DNA of 6,652 nucleotides from Prosthecobacter sp. GTDB taxonomy: Bacteria; Verrucomicrobiota; Verrucomicrobiia; Verrucomicrobiales; Verrucomicrobiaceae. The notes beneath the pieces were generated by a model. The model was not told where the DNA came from and ran no database searches. It worked only from the letters and a program-made list of their open reading frames with translations. The translations under genes and the position numbers were made by a program. The stretch covers positions 1-6,652 of the forward strand of contig JAOZVT010000711.1 in assembly GCA_025869455.1 (NCBI GenBank). Direction: 5' to 3'. Each line of letters begins with the position of its first letter. Positions within the stretch are counted from its first letter, which is position 1. Below are positions 1 to 5,023 of the stretch, piece by piece.

Positions 1-2942
1 GCAGTTTTGAAACAGCGGGCGAAGGTACGGTGGAGGGGACTGTGGGCGGGTGGAATCCGGTGCAAACTTCCCGCAATGGGAGTGTGAAACTGGCCTACCT
101 GGAACTGGGGCTGAATACCAAGGTGAATCTGCAAACGGTGGATGTGAACGGTGTTTATGGCAATACGGTGACGGCCTCGGGTGTGCTGCCGGGTAGCCGC
201 ATGCTGTATGGTCAGTTCGATGTGGCCCAGAGTGATGTGATGTTTTATTTGCCCGGCACTGCCATCCTTCAGGTGTTTAGACTGGCGGTGAATGAGCAGA
301 GTTTTTTACCCGTCGCCCAGCTCCAGGCGGCGAAACCTGTGGCGCAAATGTTGCGTCTAAAGGGGGCGGTGACTGATCAGGTCATGATGATTTTTCTGGA
401 TGGCACGGCGGCGGTTTATGATTACACGCAGGCCGGGGGCTTTACCTTGGTGAATACACTGGACCTTTCAGCGGAGCCGGGCGCGGCCCAGTCGGCGGTG
501 GCTTTGGCGGATGGTTCCTTTGCCCTACTGACTGGGACGGGGGCCGACGGTCGGCCGCTGGCGCATCGTTTGTTTACGCGGGATGGCGGCATCTATGTGG
601 CGCATTCGGGCGGGAGTCTGCCTGCATTAGGCAAAGGGCAAGCTCCCTGGGGAAATGTGTTTTTCTTTAATGGCAGTCCCTTCCTCCAGGAAAATACCCG
701 TCTGGTGGGGCAGTGGAGTGTGGGGGATTGGTCCTCCGCCATGCTTTTCGGGGCGACTCCGCAGGCGGATGGAGAAAACTTTCTCAGCAGTAACGAGGGG
801 CTCGGCAATCGCTTCACCCGCCAGTTTAATCCGGTGCCGACAGGGGCAGCGGGGGCGCTGGCCAATCAGTATCGGGCTGATATTTCACTTTCACGCCTGG
901 ATTCACGATCCCGAGTCTTGGGGGATGTGTCTGGTGGTGTCAGGGTGGAGCCTGCGGGAGGAGCTTTCAGTGAAGCTGTGCTGGTCAACATCGAAGCCGC
1001 GACGGCTGGCTCGGACCTGTGGTACAGAAAGTCAAACACCGCCTCTTTTCAACTCTACAAGGGGGCCTTTTATCTCTACAAGGACAGCGTCGTGGAGGCT
1101 TATGCACGCCTGCCCAATGGCAAGCGCACGCCCGTGACAACGGCACAGTTTACCTTTGAAAAACCACCAGAGAAACAGGATAGCGATGGGGATGGTGTGC
1201 CCGATTTTGTGGAGCTAGAACTGGAGTTGGAACCTGACGGCGGAGCGGATAGTGATGGTGACGGCTTCAGTGATCTGGAAGAACTGCTAGCAGGCACCTC
1301 GCCTTCAAATAAAGATGTTTTTCCCACGGATAAGCGGCCCGATACGGAGGCTAAGCTTAACTTAGCTATCCAACCGCTTCCCTGGGATGGCTCCACCAAC
1401 AGTGCCTCCTATGCGAAGCTGGGGCTAAGTGTGGAATGTCATGAAGTGGATGGCGCACTCTTGGGCACGGGCACGGCGGATAAACCTCTGGACCAGCCTG
1501 TGGCCGCCTTTCCCTGCCAGCCTGTGGAGGCGCAGCAGCGTCTGTTGATCGTGAGTACACCGCTGAATTATTCGTTACGCACGGATGTCGATGACCAGCG
1601 GCGCGGGCGTGAATTGATCGGCATGGTGGCTGTGCCAGATGCGATTCCGGTGGAGGTTTCGTTTCAATATGGTGGTGGAACCAGTGCCCAGGAAACGACC
1701 AACTGGATCAATGCGGCGACGGCTACTTATGGGTCCGTCACCACCCCCATTGTGATCAAATCCATCGGGGTGGATGACACCTTGGTCTTTTTGCTGATGG
1801 AGGCTCGACTGGCGGATCTGCTGCAAATGCATGGTTTTGTGGGTTCATCCACGAGCTTCAGCCTGACCCCTTTTCGCCAGCATGAAGATCGTGACCCGAA
1901 CTTCCCCATCCCGGTTTCCAGTGCGGACTTGCTCAGCCTAGAGCGGGCCAATGGAGACCCTCAGTTTTCCGTGGCGGTGAAATTGCGTGAGCTGTTAACG
2001 CATTATCAAAAGGCCGTGAAGAACGACGAAAACGAGCCTGCCATGGACCTGCTAAAACTGCTGGCTCGCGAGGTGTATCGCGTCAGCAGCACCGAACATG
2101 ATGCCAATCCCGGCCTGCTGAAGCCACCCGTGGATGTGCTGCGGCAGTTCATCCGCTTCATCTCCTTGGATCAGGAATACGAATCGCGGGTCAGCCTGAC
2201 CCCGGAGCAGATGCAGCAGATCTTCCAGATCATCTACCCTCTGCGGTACGATGCCCCGGTGCGGCCTTATGTGAGCCTAACTTTAAAGGTGCCCAACTCG
2301 GCAGCCACTGATGGGCGGACTTATGCCACATCCTTGGATGGGGCGCAGACCTACTTGCTGAAGGACTTCCGTGGGCGTCCGTTTGAGCTGCCTGGTTATT
2401 TCCAGGTGACTCCAGGCAGCCAGTTCAGCATTCTTGCTTATGACGATCTGCCTGCGGAGTCAGGAGGGCATCCTCTGGAAGTGTACTCGATGACACTCAC
2501 CACGATCCCTCTGGCGAGTGTGACCGATACCGATGGCAATTTGCTGCCGGATGATTGGGAACTGCTATTCTTTGGTTCCATGGGGCAAGATCCGCTGAGT
2601 TCTGGTGATGGCAGTGGTTACAGCCTCTTGCAGGAATTCCTGGCTGGCACCGACCCAAGAGATGCTCTGAATAGCCCGTCTGGAACGCCTGCGACGTTTA
2701 GCTTTGGCGGATTGGTGGAGCAGCGCCGGAATGAGGAGGGGAGTTTTGTCATTGATTTCCAATGGTCGAGCAGCTTTGGCGATGCCTTTGAGCTGGTGGT
2801 GCAGGAGTCCACGGACATGGTTCACTTCACGACCTGTGAAAACGCGACGATTCAGCATGTGGAAGGTGACCAATATCAGGCGCTCGTGCCCGCCAGCACC
2901 GCCAAGAAGGTGTTCTACCGGGTCGGCATCCGCCTGCCTTGA
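1..2942 (+). CDS. C-terminal part of a large, probably secreted multidomain protein (CHB_HEX-like and calcium-type repeat regions); 5' end outside window
   Basis: The reading frame is open from the left edge (first full codon at 3) to the TGA at 2940-2942. The GTG at 30 is only the first in-window start-like codon, so the true start lies upstream. Residues below count from that GTG. Residues 50-300 are beta-rich with short 'DGTAAVYDY', 'DGSFALL' strands, suggesting a beta-propeller-like fold (inference). Residues 302-377 resemble the chitobiase/beta-hexosaminidase C-terminal (CHB_HEX) domain: 'PAGGAFSEAVLVNIEA', then 'LWYRK', 'LYKGAF', 'VVEAYA'. Residues 384-427 hold two acidic calcium-type repeats, DSDGDGVPD and DSDGDGFSD, followed by 'LEELLAGTSP'. 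Residues 440-830 are unrecognised, with a helical stretch at about 632-735. Residues 832-882 repeat the acidic theme (DTDGNLLPDDWELLFFGS, then EFLAGTDP). Residues 884-970 form a beta-rich tail ending in 'VFYRVGIRLP'. No catalytic motif is visible. Known for such families: extracellular, carbohydrate- or calcium-binding roles. Its substrate is unknown. Coding status is near certain; the function is a guess. Confidence 0.9.
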   Translation, partial: SFETAGEGTVEGTVGGWNPVQTSRNGSVKLAYLELGLNTKVNLQTVDVNGVYGNTVTASGVLPGSRMLYGQFDVAQSDVMFYLPGTAILQVFRLAVNEQSFLPVAQLQAAKPVAQMLRLKGAVTDQVMMIFLDGTAAVYDYTQAGGFTLVNTLDLSAEPGAAQSAVALADGSFALLTGTGADGRPLAHRLFTRDGGIYVAHSGGSLPALGKGQAPWGNVFFFNGSPFLQENTRLVGQWSVGDWSSAMLFGATPQADGENFLSSNEGLGNRFTRQFNPVPTGAAGALANQYRADISLSRLDSRSRVLGDVSGGVRVEPAGGAFSEAVLVNIEAATAGSDLWYRKSNTASFQLYKGAFYLYKDSVVEAYARLPNGKRTPVTTAQFTFEKPPEKQDSDGDGVPDFVELELELEPDGGADSDGDGFSDLEELLAGTSPSNKDVFPTDKRPDTEAKLNLAIQPLPWDGSTNSASYAKLGLSVECHEVDGALLGTGTADKPLDQPVAAFPCQPVEAQQRLLIVSTPLNYSLRTDVDDQRRGRELIGMVAVPDAIPVEVSFQYGGGTSAQETTNWINAATATYGSVTTPIVIKSIGVDDTLVFLLMEARLADLLQMHGFVGSSTSFSLTPFRQHEDRDPNFPIPVSSADLLSLERANGDPQFSVAVKLRELLTHYQKAVKNDENEPAMDLLKLLAREVYRVSSTEHDANPGLLKPPVDVLRQFIRFISLDQEYESRVSLTPEQMQQIFQIIYPLRYDAPVRPYVSLTLKVPNSAATDGRTYATSLDGAQTYLLKDFRGRPFELPGYFQVTPGSQFSILAYDDLPAESGGHPLEVYSMTLTTIPLASVTDTDGNLLPDDWELLFFGSMGQDPLSSGDGSGYSLLQEFLAGTDPRDALNSPSGTPATFSFGGLVEQRRNEEGSFVIDFQWSSSFGDAFELVVQESTDMVHFTTCENATIQHVEGDQYQALVPASTAKKVFYRVGIRLP
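1179..1310 (+). other. Region encoding paired DxDGDG calcium-type (thrombospondin type 3-like) repeats
   Basis: Within the large first protein, this stretch encodes DSDGDGVPD and, 24 residues later, DSDGDGFSD. Each is followed by an acidic helix-like segment (FVELELELEPDG and LEELLAGTSP). Regularly spaced Asp and Gly residues of this kind bind calcium in thrombospondin type 3 repeats and are common in bacterial cell-surface proteins. The pair sits directly after the CHB_HEX-like domain and probably acts as a rigid calcium-stabilised spacer. A related single copy lies near positions 2523-2675 (DTDGNLLPDDWE, then EFLAGTDP). Confidence 0.7.
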
Positions 2943-2966
2943 GACTCAGAGGCCTAGCCAAGGAGA

Positions 2967-2994
2967 TTGAAACCTGCATTGCAAAGAGTAGGTT
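2967..2994 (+). promoter_or_regulatory. Weak candidate promoter for the Fur-like gene
   Basis: A TTGAAA hexamer (2967-2972) lies 16 bases before TAGGTT (2989-2994), which keeps only the T, A and final T of the -10 consensus. It lies 20 bases or more before the GTG at 3014, leaving room for a short leader. The match is poor and sigma factor preferences of this phylum are not certain, so this is only a suggestion. Read-through from the gene ending at 2942 (71 bases upstream) is also possible. Confidence 0.25.
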
Positions 2995-2995
2995 T
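2970..2995 (+). promoter_or_regulatory. Inverted repeat AAACCT-N14-AGGTTT upstream of the Fur-like gene; possible operator or weak hairpin
   Basis: AAACCT (2970-2975) is exactly repeated in inverse as AGGTTT (2990-2995), separated by 14 bases. The element ends 18 bases before the GTG start of the Fur-like gene and overlaps the candidate promoter hexamers. A dimeric repressor such as Fur often binds an inverted repeat over its own promoter, so autoregulation is plausible. The half-sites do not obviously match the classic Fur box (GATAATGAT-type). The same sequence could form a 6-bp hairpin after the upstream gene, but without a good T-run. Confidence 0.3.
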
Positions 2996-3004
2996 TAGGC
3001 AAAT

Positions 3005-3010
3005 AAAGGA
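3005..3010 (+). promoter_or_regulatory. Ribosome binding site AAAGGA for the GTG start at 3014
   Basis: AAAGGA ends three bases before the GTG at 3014, a tight but usable spacing. An in-frame TAG at 2996-2998 closes the frame upstream, so GTG 3014 is the only start available before the internal ATG at 3086. Use of the GTG decides whether the histidine run is part of the protein. Confidence 0.5.
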
Positions 3011-3013
3011 CCT

Positions 3014-3490
3014 GTGAGTAAACATCACCACCACCACCACGACGGCTGTGTCCGTCCCGAACCTGAAAAGCTGCTCAGAGAGTCCATGGAGCGCGCCCGT
3101 GGGGCCGGTCTGCGCCGCACGAAGGCACTGGAGGACGTTCTTTCCATCCTGATCGCCGCCTGTCAGCCTCTGACTCTGGCGGATATCGCTGAATCGAAAG
3201 ACTTGGGCAGTGGCGCAGACAAAGCCACGGTTTATCGCCTTTTGATGAAATTGGAGGAGCGTACCCTCATCCGCCGGTTAGGCCTGCACGATCGTTCCGC
3301 CTATTACACCATGATCCTCCCAGGGGAGCATAGCGACTACCTGATCTGCAATGATTGCGGTCGGATCGAGAAATTAGATATCTCCTGTCCGGTGCAGGCG
3401 CTGGAAAAACAGATCGCCAAAAAATCCGGCTTCAAAAAGCTGTATCACGAGCTGGAATTCTTCGGCCAATGCCCAGACTGCGCAGAGTGA
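3014..3490 (+). CDS. Fur-superfamily metal-responsive transcriptional repressor with natural N-terminal His6 run
   Basis: This 158-residue protein is a Fur/Zur/PerR-type DNA-binding repressor acting in the cytoplasm. The N-terminal winged helix spans about residues 26-100, with the family signature 'ATVYRLL' (71-77) in the recognition helix. The dimerisation/metal domain follows: 'SDYLICNDCG' (107-116) and 'YHELEFFGQCPDC' (144-156) supply the two CxxC pairs (C112/C115, C153/C156) of the structural zinc site. Aligned by eye to E. coli Fur, H106, D108 and H145 match H87, D89 and H125. The positions of H33, E81, H88 and H90 (the main regulatory site) are not ligands here (H88 is Ser, H90 is Tyr). 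The protein begins MSK followed by six histidines. If the ATG at 3086 (residue 25) is used instead, this tail is lost but the core domain remains. The length is normal for the family. Which metal or signal it senses cannot be told, so no gene symbol is given. Confidence 0.93.
   Translation: MSKHHHHHHDGCVRPEPEKLLRESMERARGAGLRRTKALEDVLSILIAACQPLTLADIAESKDLGSGADKATVYRLLMKLEERTLIRRLGLHDRSAYYTMILPGEHSDYLICNDCGRIEKLDISCPVQALEKQIAKKSGFKKLYHELEFFGQCPDCAE
3023..3040 (+). repeat. CAT(CAC)5 trinucleotide tract encoding six histidines
   Basis: One CAT followed by five CAC codons, in frame directly after GTG-AGT-AAA. It is a short simple-sequence tract and encodes the histidine run of the Fur-like protein. 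Such tracts can gain or lose whole codons by slippage without breaking the frame. Confidence 0.85.
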
Positions 3491-3495
3491 ATGGA

Positions 3496-3526
3496 CTTGC
3501 GGCCTCTCAATGAAAGAGGACGCAAG
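3496..3526. terminator. Strong stem-loop between convergent genes; probable bidirectional terminator without a T-run
   Basis: CTTGCGGCCTCT (3496-3507) pairs with AGAGGACGCAAG (3515-3526): eleven base pairs with one G-A mismatch (3502/3520) and a seven-base loop. It sits in the 65-base gap between the stop of the Fur-like gene (3490) and the stop of the convergent peptidoglycan hydrolase gene (3556), where a shared terminator is expected. Neither strand has a T-run after the stem, so it is not a classic intrinsic terminator. It could instead act as a 3' end stabiliser or a pause site. Confidence 0.6.
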
Positions 3527-3555
3527 CAAGAGAGGGATGCAGGGAAGCTGAAGTT

Positions 3556-4950
3556 TTAGAATTTGGAATAGTCCACAAAGCCAAGATTGATCGCGTTGAT
3601 CTTGCGCGTGTGTTTCATGACGGCAATGCCTTCTCTGCCCTGAGCTGTGTTGGTATTACCTTCGATGGTCTCAATACTGCCACCATTGACCGCCGTGACA
3701 AAGCCAGTGTGGCCTTTGCCTCCGCCTGTATCGATGGTGAAAATCATGCCGGGGAAAACCATGGCAGGATTGGCCACGGCATCATGGCAGCGCAGGCGGT
3801 AAGCTCCATTACTCTCAGCCCGATTCCAATGATCATGAACACCTGCGGTTTTGACACAGGGGTTTGGAATCTTGAGCTCCGCTGAGGCTTGATTGAAACA
3901 CCAATAAACGAAAGCCATGCACCAGGGATACCCTTTGGAGAGACCTGTGCTTTTGAGGTAGGCCTCGACTTCAGCACCAGCGTTGCTGCCGGCAGGATCT
4001 TCTGTGACGCCGAGTTGACTTTTGGCGACTGCAAGGACCTTGGCTAGCAGTTGTGTTGGCACCTCTTTCGTCCCTGCTGAGGGAACTGTTGCCGTACCAA
4101 AAAGGGCCGCCCAGGTTAGGGCTCCTACTTCTCCATCGATGATGAGGGCATTCCCAGAGGCATCTTTGGATTGAGCTTGGAAAGCCATCACTGCATTTTT
4201 GGTATTGGGTCCAAAATCACCATCTTCAGCTACAGGGCCTACCCCCCGCGCATTCAGTTGTTTTTGGAGAAGGAGGACGTGGGGAGAGTCTAACAATCCA
4301 CTTTTAAGAACATACCCAGGGTAAAAGGCAGGGCTGGTCGTTTCCATCATCTCTATTTCAGCATGGGCGGCGGATTCAGTTGTCACCCCATCGTATCCCA
4401 GAGATTTGAGCAGCAGGGCAGCTCCACATTGGGCAGAGACAGCAGTCGCACTCCATTTCCCGTCGGCTACATACTTGCCTTTTGTGTAATGTTGGGAAAA
4501 GGACCAGAGATAAGGGGTGTTGATGCCATGACTGCGGGAGCCCCAGCCGTTGAAACCTTCGATCTTATAGAGAGTGCCAGAGAGGGTCCAGTCCTTCCAC
4601 GTGGTTAGTCCGTCGTAAGCTAGGGCATCTGAAGCGCTTTCTTCCCAGGTGAAGGGCGGATTGCCATGAATGGGCCGTCCCTTCGGCACCTGGACTGTCT
4701 TTGCAGTCAAGGGATCACCATTGTGGAGGTGCTTCTTGAAATTCAGGTCTGCCTCCATGCTATGAATCACCGCGATGACCTGCCAAGGGACACCGGTGCT
4801 GGCCGCCACATTTTCGTAACGGGATTGATTGGCCTGGATATTTTTTACGATCTTGGCCGCAGCGGCTTCTTTCCCGGCTTTGATTTTGCAGGTCTTAAAG
4901 AGGTCTGTGTATTCTTTGCGGAGCTTGGTGTCGAGCACTGGTTTTGCCAT
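3556..4950 (-). CDS. Three-module peptidoglycan hydrolase: lysozyme-like domain, PG_binding_1 domain, CHAP domain
   Basis: A 464-residue protein predicted to cut bacterial cell wall. Residues about 1-190 form a lysozyme-like domain: 'AVIHSMEADLNF' (60-71) offers E66 as candidate catalytic acid, followed by 'HLHNGDPL' (74-81), 'PPFTWEESASDAL' (98-110), 'TLYKIEGFNGWG' (126-137) and 'PYLWSFSQHY' (146-155), motifs seen in putative phage-type lysozymes. Residues about 214-285 are a PG_binding_1 domain ('LLLQKQLNARG', 'EDGDFGPNTKNAVMAFQ', 'DGEVGALTWAALFG'). Residues about 300-464 are a CHAP amidase/endopeptidase domain, with C344 in 'YPWCMAFVYWCF', H414 in 'KGHTGFV' and E430/N432 in 'IEGNTN' as the likely active site. 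Glycan and peptide bonds may therefore both be cut. There is no signal peptide or membrane segment at the N-terminus (MAKPVLDTKLRKEYTDLF), so export would need another route or lysis. The ATG at 4948-4950 has only a weak AAGAAAG upstream. It lies 73 bases downstream of the protease-nuclease gene, same strand. The domain calls are firm; bond specificity and role are inferred. Confidence 0.92.
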   Translation of the reverse strand: MAKPVLDTKLRKEYTDLFKTCKIKAGKEAAAAKIVKNIQANQSRYENVAASTGVPWQVIAVIHSMEADLNFKKHLHNGDPLTAKTVQVPKGRPIHGNPPFTWEESASDALAYDGLTTWKDWTLSGTLYKIEGFNGWGSRSHGINTPYLWSFSQHYTKGKYVADGKWSATAVSAQCGAALLLKSLGYDGVTTESAAHAEIEMMETTSPAFYPGYVLKSGLLDSPHVLLLQKQLNARGVGPVAEDGDFGPNTKNAVMAFQAQSKDASGNALIIDGEVGALTWAALFGTATVPSAGTKEVPTQLLAKVLAVAKSQLGVTEDPAGSNAGAEVEAYLKSTGLSKGYPWCMAFVYWCFNQASAELKIPNPCVKTAGVHDHWNRAESNGAYRLRCHDAVANPAMVFPGMIFTIDTGGGKGHTGFVTAVNGGSIETIEGNTNTAQGREGIAVMKHTRKINAINLGFVDYSKF

Positions 4951-5023
4951 GACGGTCTTTCTTAATGAGTGGGTTATTGAAGGGGGAAGTGAGATAGGTG
5001 CCGCTGTGGTTTGCCTTGAGGGC
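4951..5023 (-). other. Intergenic gap between protease-nuclease and peptidoglycan hydrolase genes
   Basis: These 73 bases separate two genes on the minus strand. I see no convincing promoter hexamers, no terminator hairpin and no small gene. The purine-rich AAGAAAG (minus strand, roughly 6-12 bases before the ATG at 4950) is the only ribosome-binding candidate. The absence of a visible terminator fits co-transcription, but a weak promoter cannot be excluded. Confidence 0.5.

Noticed and set aside
1179..1310. Dockerin domain in the first protein
   Set aside because: The acidic DxDGDG repeats are followed by short acidic stretches and 'AGTSP', not by the paired duplicated helices with the S/T-x-D pattern of dockerins; a thrombospondin type 3-like repeat fits better.
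593..1399. Open frames on the minus strand and in a second plus frame inside the first gene
   Set aside because: They lie in other frames of a long coding region whose protein has clear domains. Their products are rich in Arg, Ser and Pro without recognisable motifs, and they lack ribosome-binding context.
3014..3040. His6 codons as cloning-vector or expression-tag contamination
   Set aside because: The flanking sequence is continuous with native-looking genes on both sides, the start is GTG with its own AAAGGA site, and the residues after the run (DGCVRPEPE) do not resemble a tag linker or protease site that I know.
3478..3485. CTGCGCAG palindrome at the end of the Fur-like gene
   Set aside because: Eight bases, inside codons for Asp-Cys-Ala-Glu; expected by chance and with no loop.
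3556..4950. Prophage endolysin as evidence of an integrated phage
   Set aside because: No capsid, tail, integrase, holin or attachment-site repeat is visible, and the neighbour is a protease-nuclease fusion not typical of phage lysis cassettes. Kept as an open alternative only.
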